The notes beneath the pieces are model-generated. The model ran no database searches, had not been told where the DNA came from, and was given only the letters and a program-made list of their open reading frames with translations. This document shows, piece after piece, positions 49,515-59,812 of a DNA stretch of 64,000 nt. Source of the stretch: Hibiscus mutabilis. Lineage: Eukaryota > Streptophyta > Magnoliopsida > Malvales > Malvaceae. Positions within the stretch are counted from its first letter, which is position 1, and each line of letters begins with the position of its first letter. Where the stretch lies: contig CM033744.1 in NCBI GenBank assembly GCA_019671005.1, positions 14,562,128-14,626,127 of the forward strand, in the 5' to 3' direction. The translations under genes were made by a program, and so were the position numbers.

Positions 49515-51360
49515 CGTTCTACATGGGCACCGTTGAGTGCTTCAATCTCTGTCCGTTAACTTTGAATTCATGTTCGTCGGTAATGGACTTGATTATCACA
49601 GCACCATGGGAGAATGGTTTGACAACTTCGAATGGTCCCGACCATCTTGATTTTAGTTTTCCTGAGAAAAGTTTTAGCTTAGAATTGAATAAGAGAACTA
49701 GTTGCCCTGCCATGAATTGTCGCGGCAATAGTTTCTTGTCATGCCATTGCTTTGTTTTATCCTTGTAGATTCATGCATTGTTATATGCGAGTGCACAAAA
49801 TTCTTCTATCTCGTTGAGGTCCAACAAACGCTTTTGCCCGGCACTTTCCCAATCCATATTCATGATCTTGAATGCAATATGCCTTGTGTTCGATTTCCAC
49901 CGGTAGATGGCATGTTTTGCCATAGACAAGTTGGAAGGGGGACATACCTAAGGGTGTTTTGAATGCAGTGCGATATGCCCAAAGTGCGTCATCTATTCTT
50001 GCTGACCAATCCTTCCTAGAGGGATTTACAACTTTCTCGAGTATACCCTTCAATTCCCGGTTGGAAATTTCTGCTTGCCCATTGGTTTGTGGGTGATATT
50101 GCCCTTCCTATGGCAACGATCACATTTCTTGTAAAACTCTTGGGCATCTTTGTACAGTGTTGGCCAATACAAACCGGATTGCAAAACTTTGGCCGCGGTA
50201 CGAGTTCCTCCAAAATGTCTTCCATAGGGTGAAGAATGGCATTACCGGAGTACATTCTACTGCTCTTCTTCAAGGACACATCGGCGTATGACCTAATCTG
50301 TACATTGTTTAAATAAAAGAGGCTCGTCCCAAAAGTAATGCTTAGCATCATGGCGGAACCGCTTCTTCCCTTGGTGAGTAAGGCCATAAGGTAAAATACC
50401 ACAAACAAGGAAATTAACTAAATCTGCGTACCAGGGTATTGCCGAGGTGTGCGTATCAGTGGTTACCGAGGCATGCACGTCTAGAGTTACTGAGGCGTAC
50501 GCATCAAGAGCTGCTACGGCGTCGAGGGTTGCCGAGGCATGCGCATCCATGGTTGCCGAGGCGTCAAGGGTTGCTGCGGCATCGAGGGTTGCCGAGGCGT
50601 GCATGTCTGGAGTTGTCGAGGCGTACGCGTCAAGAGCTGTTGCGGCGTCGAGGGTTGCCGAGGCATGCGCATCCATGGTTGCCGAGGCGTCAAGGGTTGT
50701 CGAGGCGTGCACATCCATGGTTTCTAAGGCAACTAAAAGTTGTTCATCCAGGAATGCATCGCATATCTCTAAATCTGCGTCCTCCTCCCTGTGCGTTGGC
50801 CTAGGATGCTCCTACCGCGAAATCACTTGCATCACACATGAGCTCAAAAGGTGGCGTCCAATTTGGTGGAACAACAATAGGTGCCGAGGCAAGCTTTTCC
50901 TTTAGGGTTTCAAATTCTTGGGCTCAAAAGATGGCACTTCTCCCAATTAAGGACTAAATCAGTTTCTTCACATCTTGCCAACACCTTATCTAAATTGCCG
51001 AGGCAACTGTTGAAGTCACTACCAAAAACGGAAAAATCATCCATCAAGATCTCAAGGAAGTCTTCGACTATGTCTGAAAAGAGTGTCATCATGCATTTTC
51101 TAATGTCAGTGCATATTTGAGAAAACTTGAGGATGGTCATTTTAGATACTTCTTATAGTCTATCCGCACCCTCCATCGAGTGATAATATTGCCCAAAAAG
51201 AATTGGGCCAATGTTCTCGCAGCTACTCCCTTCTGCGTTACCATGGTGGAGGTGTCTTTCTTTCATGTTCCCTTGTAGTCCATGCACATCTTCCACCTTT
51301 CTACTGTTACTGAAGGCATTGATATATTTTTAGGAAAAATTATATCAACATCCAACCATT
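49515..51360 (-). pseudogene. Athila-like pol remnant: RT, RNase H and integrase pieces
   Basis: Minus-strand pieces in order: RT with the catalytic FMDD-equivalent LMDDFSVFG (ORF 50910-51140); a jump to the RT-RNase H connection and the first RNase H Asp region near 50860; a jump over most of RNase H; a 14-residue repeat (50437-50718); the integrase zinc region (WYADLVNFLVCGILPYGLTH and downstream His/Cys residues); a jump over most of the integrase core; then HPQTNGQAEISNRE and the integrase C-terminus (ORFs 49781-50053 and 49519-49728, LKSRWSGPFEVVKPF). The junctions carry short direct repeats: AACGCA in RNase H, ATATC in integrase. It keeps the Glu that the plus copy has lost but cannot be functional. 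Confidence 0.85.
50437..50718 (-). repeat. Coding minisatellite between RNase H and integrase, minus copy
   Basis: About 94 residues built from variants of the 14-residue unit MDAHASATLDASAT, with shorter partial units. The DNA repeats GCCTCGGCAAC and GTTGCCGAGGC words. The corresponding tract in the plus copy (58337-58525) has 63 residues, so the length varies. ORFs in the other five frames across it are shadows. Confidence 0.88.
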
Positions 51361-51363
51361 TAA

Positions 51364-52403
51364 TTACCTCATTCTGTCGGGCTCCATCATGGTTGGATAT
51401 AGCCTTCGTTGTCGTGGCAATTGTTGCTCTAGCCAATTACCATGGCAATCAGTTGCCAAAATTTGTTGTAAGTCACGGGAAGAACCAATTTTTTGAAAAG
51501 CTTTACGAATCCAAACACCTTTTTCTTTTGGCCTCTCAAACATCTCTATCAGTAGAGATTTCGATGGCTTCAAATTTACCAACATCGGTTCCTCAAGACA
51601 TACCTGCAATGGACGAGGTGAGTTTTTAAAGAATTCAAAAGGTTCAACCATTATCTGCTCATATTCCATTGGCAAAGTATTATCATCTCGTTGATCTTGC
51701 ATGTGGTCATGCAATTGCCGTGGCAATTGTAGATGAGAGCAATCTACAAATTCCTGCTTCAACATCAACGTTGTAACCTTCTGGCAATCAGGTTCCTTAG
51801 AATTTGCTGTAGTATTGTTGTTCTCAGCTTCACTGAGTGTTGTCGCGGCATTGCTCTGCTCAGGCTCCTCAATCATTGCCGAGGCAATTTGTTGTTTAGG
51901 TTCATCATGTGTTGAGCAGTCTCTCTCATTGGAATCCTCTTGACTTTGAGGTTTTAGTTGTTACTCACACATCGGAGAGCTTTCCTTGCATTGTTCCTTG
52001 TCCTCTTGCCTTGGGACATCAATATCCCTAGGAATGGATTGTTGGTGCATGCTATCCATAGCATATGTGGATCTCCTCAATTGACCTTCTGAATACCCTA
52101 AGGTTGCATCCCACTGAGCTATCCTCGTATCCATGGACTTTGATAGCTCTCAAATCTCGTCAATTGATCCGTCAAGTCTAGCCAAGGAAGCTAGCAATGT
52201 TTCCTCCAAGGAATTGGAATGCTCTTGAAAAGGACTACATTGCCATGGCATATCTGTTGCTGCAGCAAAATTGTTATGGTAAAAAACATTTTGAGATTTT
52301 TGACCATACCATGAAGAATTTTGCTGCTGGTTCCCTCAATGGTCCTCCATGTAGTCATATGCACCGAAAATGTGAGGGCAATTTTCAAACAAATGATGTT
52401 CTC
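51364..52403 (-). pseudogene. Unidentified gag/pre-RT region of the minus-strand element
   Basis: The minus-strand ORF at 51364-51876 (170 residues) is Glu/Gln-rich and ends near the start of RT (QRRLYPTMMEP resembles the QRRLN motif before RT). Further upstream (52403-51880) broken frames read Gln/Asn/His-rich text such as NNFAAATDMPWQCSPF and ETLLASLARLDGSIDEI, like the linker of a gag protein. None of this matches the gag or protease of the plus copy, so the 5' part belongs to another lineage. The 18-base palindrome CAATTGCCGTGGCAATTG is at 51712-51729. I cannot assign a domain. Confidence 0.5.
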
Positions 52404-53967
52404 TGATAAGTGTTCAAAAGTACTATTTTTCTTACCCTTTTTACTCATGTTATTGATAGACTTAGGCTCATATTAGTTCATAATTAGCCATTCATGCATT
52501 AATCCATGTTTCATTCCATCGTTGAGCTTGATTACATAACTTGGTAGTTTTTGTGGGAAAAGATGCTGCTTTGGTGTGTTTTGTGTGTATGTGCAGGATC
52601 ACTTGCCAAAGCAAGGCTAGAGCTAGTTGCTAGGGCAATCCATGAAGGAGATGCCGAGCTAGTTGCCAGGGCAATGCATGAAGGAGACGCCAAGCCAGTT
52701 GCTAGGGCAATTGTCGACAAAGAGCAAAGGTGATATGGTAGTCAAAATTGATGACTAGACAAGCCCAAGATGACGTGAGGCAAAGCCCAATCCCAAAGGA
52801 ATTTGATTTCCATGAAGAGATTAAAGAAGAATTAAATTCCAAGAAGATAGGAGAAGTTCTAGTAGGAATATAATTATAATAAAGAAATATTCTTTAAAGA
52901 TAATTTAATTCCAACTTAACTTCCTCCTCAAAGAAGGACTTTGACCTAGCCCTATAAATAAGAGGGAGATTTCGACAACTCAAGGGAGAGCAAGAGAGGG
53001 GAATTTCGACAAGCATCAAGGAGGGCAAGAGGAGAGAATTTTTGACAAGCATCTAGGGCAAGAAGGATTTCGACAAGCCTCCTTCTTCAGCCTTTTCTTT
53101 CTTGTTTGATTTGGTTCATGCTAGGGATTATTTATCTTGTGTTTCTTTGAAACCTAGCCATGAACTAAATCTATTTGGCTATGGTTATTGTGTCTTGTGG
53201 TTGTGAGAAACTATTGGTTTTTGTTTAGGTAATAAGAGTTTGCACTTTTCTATTCAAGGTTTATTCATTCTTGGTTCTTATTCTTGTTTGCGAGTGAATT
53301 GGGAGAGGATATCGTAACTTCATCTATTTATCTAATATTGGGAGAGTTAGATTCAAGAAACGAATGAATATGATCTTTATTCAATCTATTGATGGTGAAG
53401 ATTAATCCGGCTTAGGAATAAGTGAAGGATTTCAACGGCTAAGAGGAGCGCAAGATTGGTTGTTGTTCATCCTTGATTCACGCAGGGATGTATTATCAAA
53501 GCATGCACACGTAGCTAGAGTTTCGACTTAGGGATAAGAAGAAACCATTGAAGAACGCTCTGCCGCACCTTGAAGGTTGCTGCCCAGACGCCCAAGTAGT
53601 TGCCCAACTAGTCGCCCAGGCAACCATCGATTAGTTGCCAAGGCAACCCCGTTGTGCAAGTTGCCACGGCAACTGAGTTGCCCGTGCACTCTTTTACCAA
53701 GACGATCCAATCGGCTATCACACCTCAACTCACGATAACCTGGCCTATATCTCTCTCGTTTGATCTCATTTATTCTTTTACTTTATTGCTTTCTAGATTA
53801 GTTATTAGTTAAAACTCCTATAATCTTTTATTTGTGTTTTTACTTTTTACAGTGCAAGAGACTAGATTCTTGAAGTGGCACCAATCCTTGTGGAGACGAT
53901 ATCTTTTATACTATAACTTTGCAACGTGTATACTTGCACAATTGCGTAGCACTTATTACGCACAACA
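52404..53967 (+). repeat. 5' LTR of the plus-strand Athila-type element
   Basis: 1564 bp from TGATAAGTGTTC to TTACGCACAACA. It contains a 36-bp tandem repeat near 52613-52720 (AGTTGCCAGGGCAATGCATG type), a TATA box at 52953, a repeat of ATTTCGACAAGC units just downstream (52970-53070), and perfect palindromes GTTGCC-NN-GGCAAC at 53634-53647 and 53660-53673. Small ORFs here, such as 52551-52733, follow the tandem repeat and are not supported as genes. Confidence 0.92.
52953..52960 (+). promoter_or_regulatory. TATA box of the 5' LTR promoter
   Basis: TATAAATA in a CCTATAAATAAGAGG context. It is conserved at 63265-63272 in the 3' LTR and at 47670-47663 in the inverted LTR. Transcription would be expected to start about 30 bases downstream. 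Confidence 0.7.
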
Positions 53968-53973
53968 AGTTTT

Positions 53974-53990
53974 TGGCGCCATTGCCGGGG
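53974..53990 (+). promoter_or_regulatory. Primer binding site, tRNA-Asp type
   Basis: TGGCGCCATTGCCGGGG starts six bases after the LTR end. It differs at one position from TGGCGCCGTTGCCGGGG, the complement of a plant tRNA-Asp 3' end that Athila elements are known to use. Confidence 0.85.
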
Positions 53991-54089
53991 ATTGGCAATA
54001 GCGACTTTGTTTTTATTTTCTTGCACTTTCTTTTTACTTTTCTTGCTTAAGATTCAAAGGGCTAACAAACTTTGGTTTTGCATTGGTAT

Positions 54090-55600
54090 ATGACCAGGGC
54101 GAGACCGACTACACCAGAATATCCCTTTGATCCAGAAATCGAACGAACCTTACAAAGACTTATACGAAGGATAAGAGTAGCAATGGCTAATCAAGACGGC
54201 AATATGAATCAAGATGTTCCAGTAGGAGGATGAGTGATTCTTGCACGAAACAGAACTATTCGAGACTATCTTGAAAAAGATCTTGATGGACTTAATCCAG
54301 GAGTTGTCACACCTGAAATTGAAGCCGACCACTTTGACTTAAAACCGGTAATGTTTAATATGATCAACACAATTGGTCAATTTGGCGGCTCAGCAACTGA
54401 ATATGCACGACAACATCTGAAATCTTTCCTCGAGATTTGCAACTCGTTCAAAATACACAGAGTCACCCCCGATGTCTTACGATTAATATTATTCCCCTAT
54501 TCACTGAGGGATAGGGGCGAAAGCATGGTTGAATAGCATTCCTGCCGGATCAATAGCATCTTGGACCGATCTTTGTCGTGATTTCCTTGCTCGGTTTAAT
54601 CCTACAAATTTGACTGATAAGCTTCGTAACGACATTACTTCTTTTCGGCAGGCAGATGATGAATCCATGTACGAGGCTTGGGAGCGATATAGAGAACTTC
54701 TACACAAATGCCCCCTACAGGGATTCCCGGTGTGGACTCAAGTAACGATGTTTTACAACGCCGTGAATACACCAACAAGGATGATGCTAGATGCCTCGGC
54801 AAACGACATACTCCTAGATAAGTCGCCGGAGGAAGCAATGCAAATTTTAAACAGGCTGACCAAGAATGATTATCAATTCCCATCTACTAGAAGAGGAGGA
54901 GTTAGACGCCAAGCCACAATACATGAACTAGGATCATCAGATTCAATTTCGGCACAATTGGCCACTTTAACCAAGATGGTCCAGAACATGCAAAAACCAA
55001 ACTACACACATGAAGTCAAGGTAATGGATTCTTTTTGTGAGTTATGTGGTGATAACCATAATTCTTCTGAATGTATGCAGAATCCGGAATCCAGCTTCTA
55101 TGTGGGGAATTACAATCGGAACAATAATGTGATGTCCAATACATACAATCTAGCTTGGAAGAAGCACCCAAATTTTTCATGGATTAATCCCAACAATGCT
55201 CTAAACCAGAACAATCAGAATTCACAAGCATCGGGATTCCAGCAGAATATGCCACGGCAACAGTTACCGCAGCAACAACCGACAACATCTAGTTCTTCAG
55301 AAAATTCTCTAAATGCTTTTCTGATGAAAACTGAATCTTATATGGCTGAGAATAGTAACTTCATAAAAAGAATTGATGCTTTTATTAACAGGACCGAGAT
55401 GAGATTGCAAAACCAAGAGGCGGCAATCAAATCATTGGAAAATCAAGTCGGACAGTTTGCTCAAAGTCTGAATACTAGACCGCAAGGAGGTTTACCTAGC
55501 GATACTGAAGTCACAAGAGGAACTGGCCATGAGCAATGTAAGGCAATCACCACTAGAAGTGGCCAACAACTTAGAGAGCTCAAACCCGCTCATCAAACAA
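54090..55600 (+). pseudogene. gag of the Athila-type element, broken
   Basis: A start at 54090 (MTRARPTTPEYPFDPEIERT) is chosen because it is in frame with the downstream gag text. A TGA at 54231-54233 interrupts it, and an extra G in the run 54514-54517 shifts the frame into the 54529-55860 ORF. The capsid region (about 54360-54760) has FDLKPVMFNMINTIGQFGG, SWTDLCRDFLARFNPT, FRQADDESMYEAWERYRELL and FPVWTQVTMFYNAV. A CCHC-like zinc knuckle CELCGDNHNSSEC spans 55036-55074, followed by a Gln/Asn-rich linker. Gag would package the RNA. This copy would give only fragments. Confidence 0.88.
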
Positions 55601-56500
55601 AACTCCACAAAAAGATCAAGATGAACCTAGCGGTAAAGCCCCAGATGCTGAACCAGGAATTGTTGCGGCAACCGGCAATAAGCATGCATCGGCAACCGAC
55701 GATAAAGACGCCTCGGCAACTTGTGAAAAGCTTGCCTCGGCAACCCCAATTGATAATGCCTCGGCAACTCCAGTTGTCCCGGCAATGCCTTCAATCAGGT
55801 TTCAAACCAATGAAAGGATCGAAGATATCCGACTTCCACCACCATTCCCACAAAGGTTGAAGCGACAAAAGCAAGAATACCAATTCAAGAAGTTTCTTGA
55901 TATCCTAAAGCAAGTCCACATCAACTTGCCATTGGTGGAAGCAATTGAACAAATGCCAAACTATGCCAAGTTTCTTAAGGACATTGTGTCCAAGAGAACA
56001 AGGCTAGGAGAGTTTGAAACTGTTGCCGCAACAGAGGGATGCATGGCAATGTTGCACAATCGTATGCCACCCAAGTTGAAGGATCCTGGAAGTTTCACAA
56101 TACCCTATTCTATTGGAAATCACTATATCGGGAAAGCATTATGCGACCTTGGGGCTAGCATAAACTTGATGCCTAAATCAGTTTTCCAGAAACTAGGAAT
56201 CGGGAAGGCAAGATCTACAATAGTTATGCTACAGCTAGCTGACAGATCCTATGTGCAACCAGAGGGAAAAATCGAGGACATACTGGTAAAAGTTGATAAA
56301 TTTATTTTTCCCGCTGACTTTATTGTTTTGGATTGTGAAGCAGATGAGCATGCACCCATCATTCTTGGGAGACCATTTCTAGCAACAGGGAGAACCTTGA
56401 TCGATGTTGAAAAGGGAGAACTCACAATGAGGGTGAATGGCCAGCAAGTTAAACTAAATATGTTCCAAACACTAAGGCATGCCGATGATCCAGAAGAATG
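55601..56500 (+). pseudogene. pol: linker and aspartic protease
   Basis: The frame changes between about 55575 and 55785. In the new frame the linker carries four ASAT words encoded by GCCTCGGCAAC-like DNA. Then come LPPPFPQRLKRQK, INLPLVEAIEQMPNYAKFLKDI and the retroviral-type protease, with active-site ALCDLGASINLMP (Asp at 56145) and the second conserved strand PIILGRPFLAT (near 56360). DLGAS is the normal plant gypsy variant of DTGAS. The protease would cut the gag-pol polyprotein. The frame runs on into RT without a stop. The gag-to-pol frame change looks like mutation rather than programmed shifting, because the alternative frame keeps element-like sequence well upstream of the overlap. 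Confidence 0.85.
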
Positions 56501-57790
56501 CCAACTTCTTCATGCCACGGCAGAGTTTAACTTCGACGAGGAATTTAGTTACCTTGGCAACTACATTACCGATCAAGAAAAACTTGAGGAATATGAAGAA
56601 CCGGTCGATGAGGAACAACAAGAAGAGGAAAATTGGCTAGTCAATCAACCAGGTACATACTTTGAACCTCTGGATTACTCAGGTAAGGAAGGTAAGCTCG
56701 AAAAACCCTCTATTGAACAACCATCGATTCTTGAGTTGAAACAACTGCCAGAGCAACTAAAATATGCATACTTACGAACCGATAATACATTGCCTGTAAT
56801 TATTTCTTCTAAGTTACAGCCTGAGCAGGAAAAGAAGCTGATCAAGATGTTGAAGCTACAGAAAAAGATAATAGGGTGGACAATTGCCGACTTGAAGGGA
56901 ATTAGCCCAGCAGTGTGCATGCACAAGATTTTGTTGGAAGATGATCACAAACCTTCAATTAAGGCCCAGAGGAGACTGAATCATGCCATGAAAGGGGTTG
57001 TAATGAAAGAAATCATCAAGTGGCTTGACGCCGACATTATATACCCTATCTCTGATAGTACATGGGTAAGTCCGGTACAATGTGTACCGAAAAATGGAGG
57101 TATAACGGTGGTAAGTAATGAAAAAAATGAACTCATTCCAACCAGGACTGTGACCGGTTGGAGGGTTTGTATGGATTATCGAAAGCTAAACAAAGCCACT
57201 AGGAAAGATCACTTCCCATTACCCTTTATTGACAAATGCTTGACCGTCTTGCAGGTAAACCCTTTTATTGTTTTCTTGATGGTTATTCATGTTACAATCA
57301 AATTGCCATAGCACCAGAAGATCAAGAAAAGACAACCTTCACATGCCCATACGGTATTTATGCCTTTCGAAGGATGCCGTTCGGATTGTGTAACGCCCCG
57401 TCAACCTTCCAAAGATGCACGATGGCACTCATTTCAGACATGGTCGAAGACTTCCTTGAGATCTTCATGGATGATTTTTTTGTTTTTGGTAATGACTTCG
57501 ACAGCTATCTCGGCAATTTAGAGAAGGTGTTGGCAAGATGTGAAGAAACTGATTTAGTCCTCAATTGGGAGAAATGCCATTGTATGGTAGATGAAGGAAT
57601 AATGCTCGGCCACAAGATTTCATCCAAGGGAATTGAAGTAGACAAAGCCAAGGTGGACGTGATCGAGAGATTACCCCCACCAAGTTTGGTTAAAGGAATT
57701 CGAAGTTTTCTTGGACATGCAGGTTTTTACAGGAGGTTTATTCATAATTTTTCTAAAATCACTAAACCCTTGTGCAATTTGCTTGAATAG
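56501..57790 (+). pseudogene. pol: reverse transcriptase
   Basis: A pre-RT acidic spacer (EEPVDEEQQEEENW) leads to YAYLRTDNTLPVIIS and then RT: DADIIYPISDSTWVSPVQCV, WRVCMDYRKLNKATRKDHFP and PLPFID. A one-base frameshift lies near 57228-57238. The next frame continues LDRLAGKPFYCFLDGYSCY, FRRMPFGLCNAPSTFQ and the catalytic FMDD (57464-57475). The thumb/connection text (GHKISSKGIEVDKAKV, FLGHAGFYRRFI) ends at an in-frame TAG at 57788. FMDD is the normal Athila form of the YxDD box, so the site itself is intact. The frameshift and stop disable the gene. Confidence 0.9.
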
Positions 57791-58336
57791 GATAAAGTCT
57801 TCGATTTTGATGATTCTTGCACCCAAGCATTCGAAACCCTAAAGGAAAAGCTTGCCTCATCACCCATTGTCGTTCCATCAGATTGGACGCTACCTTTTGA
57901 GCTCATGTGTGATGCAAGTGATTTCGCGGTAGGAGCAGTCCTAGGCCAACGCATAGGTAAGACCTTCCATGTGATATACTACGCTAGTAAAACTCTTAAT
58001 AGTGCTCAAGTGAATTACACAACAACGGAGAAAGAGTTACTAGCTGTAGTTTTCACATTTGACAAGTTCCGATCCTATTTGATTGGTACAAAGGTAATTG
58101 TTCATACGGACCATTCGGCAATCAAATATCTATTTGCTAAAAAGGATGCCAAATCTCGTTTGATTCGTTGGATATTACTTTTACAAGAATTTGATATTGA
58201 AATTAAGGACAAGAAAGGAACAGAAAATCAAGTGGCCGATCACTTATCACGTTTGGAACGCAATAGGGAGGAGGACGCAGATCTAGAGATATGCGATCCA
58301 TTCCCGAATAAACAACTTTTAGTTTCCTCGATAACC
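57791..58336 (+). pseudogene. pol: RNase H
   Basis: Continues the RT frame after the TAG at 57788. It has all four acidic positions expected of RNase H: Asp in MCDASDFAVGAVLG (57905 on), Glu in TTEKELLAVVF, Asp in VIVHTDHSAIKYL, and Asp in NQVADHLSRL. RNase H degrades the RNA strand during reverse transcription. It is followed by an acidic spacer (NREEDADLEICDPFP) and the 14-residue repeat. In the minus copy most of this domain is deleted between two AACGCA repeats. Confidence 0.9.
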
Positions 58337-58525
58337 ATGGACGCGCATGCCTCGGCAACCCTCGACGCCTCGGCAACCATGGACGTGCATGCCTCGGCAA
58401 CCCTCAACGCCTTGGCAACCATGGATGCACACACCTCAGCAACTCTCGACGCTGCAGCAGCCCTTGACGCGCACGCCTCGGCAATTTTGGGAGCAGTAGC
58501 CACGGCAGCACATGCCTCGGCAATA
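58337..58525 (+). repeat. Coding minisatellite between RNase H and integrase, plus copy
   Basis: Four 14-residue units beginning MDAHASATLDASAT, then MDVHASATLNALAT and two more diverged, plus a seven-residue remnant (AAHASAI). The unit is 42 bp and rich in GCCTCGGCAAC. It stays in frame with RNase H before it and integrase after it. I know of no conserved domain here in Athila-type pol. Confidence 0.9.
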
Positions 58526-59812
58526 CCCTGGTACGCGGATTTAGTTAATTTCCTTGTTTGTGGTATTTTACCTTATGGCATTACTCACCAAGGGAAGAAG
58601 TGGTTCCGCCATGATGCTAAGCATTACTTTTGGGAGGAGCCTCTTTTGTTTAAACAATGTGTAGATCAGGTTATACGCCGATGTGTCCCTGAAGAAGAGC
58701 AACAGAATGTACTCCAGCAATGCCATTCATCACCCTATGGAGGACATTTTGGAGGAACTCGTACCGCGGCCAAAGTTTTGCAATCCGGTTTGTATTGGCC
58801 AACATTGTACAAAGATGCCCAAGACTTTTACAAGCAATGTGATCGTTGCCAGAGGACGGGAAATATCTCTAGACGACATGAGATGCCGCTCTAGAACATC
58901 ATCGAGTTGGAATTTTTCGATGTGTGGGGAATCAATTTTATGGGACCTTTCCCATCTTCATTCAGCAACCTCTACATTCTACTTGCCGTCGACTACGTGT
59001 CTAAATGGGTTGAGGCAGCTGCAGTTCCCAACAACGATTCTAAGACCATGCAACGATTCTTACAGAAAAACATATTTACACAGTTTGGGATGCCGAGAGC
59101 AATTATCAGTGATGAAGGCAAGCATTTTGACAACAGACTAATTGCCAAGATGGTACAACGCTTTGGCATATCACACAAGATCGCCACGGCATATCACCCA
59201 TAAACCAACGAGCAAGCAAAAATTTCCAACCGGGAGTTGAAGGGAATACTCGAGAAAGTTGTAAATCCCTCTAGGAAGGATTGGTCATTAATACTAGATG
59301 ACGAACTTTGGGCATATCACACTGCATTCAAAACACCTTTAGGTATGTCCCCCTTCCGACTTGTCTATGGCAAGACATGCCATCTACCGGTGGAAATCGA
59401 ACACAAGGCATATTGGGCAATCAAGACCGTGAATATGGATTGGGAAAGTGCCGAACAAAAGCGTTTGTTGGACCTCAATGAGATAGAAGAATTTCGTGCA
59501 CTCGCCTATAACAATGCACGAATCTACAAGGAGAAAACAAAGCGATGGCACGACAAGAAACTATTGCCACGATAATTCATGTCAGGGCAACTAGTTCTCT
59601 TATTCAATTCTCGGCTAAAACTTTTCCCGGGAAAGCTGAAATCAAGATGGTCCGGACCATTCGAAGTCGTCAAACCATTCTCCCATAGTGCTGTGATAAT
59701 CAAGTCCATCTCCGACAACCATGAATTCAAAGTTAATGGACAAAGATTGAAGGACTACAATGGTGCCCATGTGGAACGTAACAAGGAAGTGGTCAACTTA
59801 GGAGATGCATGA
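58526..59812 (+). pseudogene. pol: integrase
   Basis: The N-terminal zinc region (PWYADLVNFLVCGILPYGIT; HSSPYGGHFGGT; CDRCQR) is followed by an in-frame TAG at 58892. The core reads FFDVWGINFMGPFPSS, where Athila-type relatives usually have GIDFMG, so the first catalytic Asp is probably changed to Asn (58934-58936). ISDEGKHF carries the second Asp. A TAA at 59201 follows YHP, and the catalytic Glu region reads NEQAKISNRE (Lys where the minus copy has Glu). A further TAA at 59573 precedes the C-terminal domain (LKSRWSGPFEVVKPF). All parts share one frame. Integrase would insert the cDNA; this one lacks two of three catalytic acids. Confidence 0.9.

Larger units (their letters stand above)
46673..52403 (-). 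mobile_element. Athila-like element, minus strand, 3' half with internal deletions
   Basis: Read on the minus strand, it keeps a 3' LTR, polypurine tract, 3' UTR, and parts of integrase, RNase H and RT, preceded by an unrelated-looking region. It closely resembles the plus-strand element at 52404 over the LTR, 3' UTR and remaining pol. It lacks the extra 3' ORF, most of the integrase core, most of RNase H and the end of RT. The plus-strand element begins at 52404 directly inside it, so its 5' half may lie beyond 64000. Confidence 0.82.

Noticed and set aside
50439..50905. Several overlapping plus-strand ORFs (121, 152 and 62 residues)
   Set aside because: They are shadows of the 42-bp minisatellite whose real coding frame is on the minus strand, continuous with integrase.
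52551..52733. Small repeat protein (LVARAMHEGDAE units) in the LTR, again at 62863-63045
   Set aside because: The repeats come from a 36-bp DNA tandem repeat upstream of the TATA box, so the frame is probably not transcribed from the LTR promoter. It has no domain and no independent support.
55575..55860. Programmed -1 frameshift between gag and pol
   Set aside because: The pol frame carries element-like sequence (ASAT repeats) upstream of the overlap, while the gag frame there is out of register. I see no slippery site with a structure. Several other frameshifts in the element favour simple mutation.
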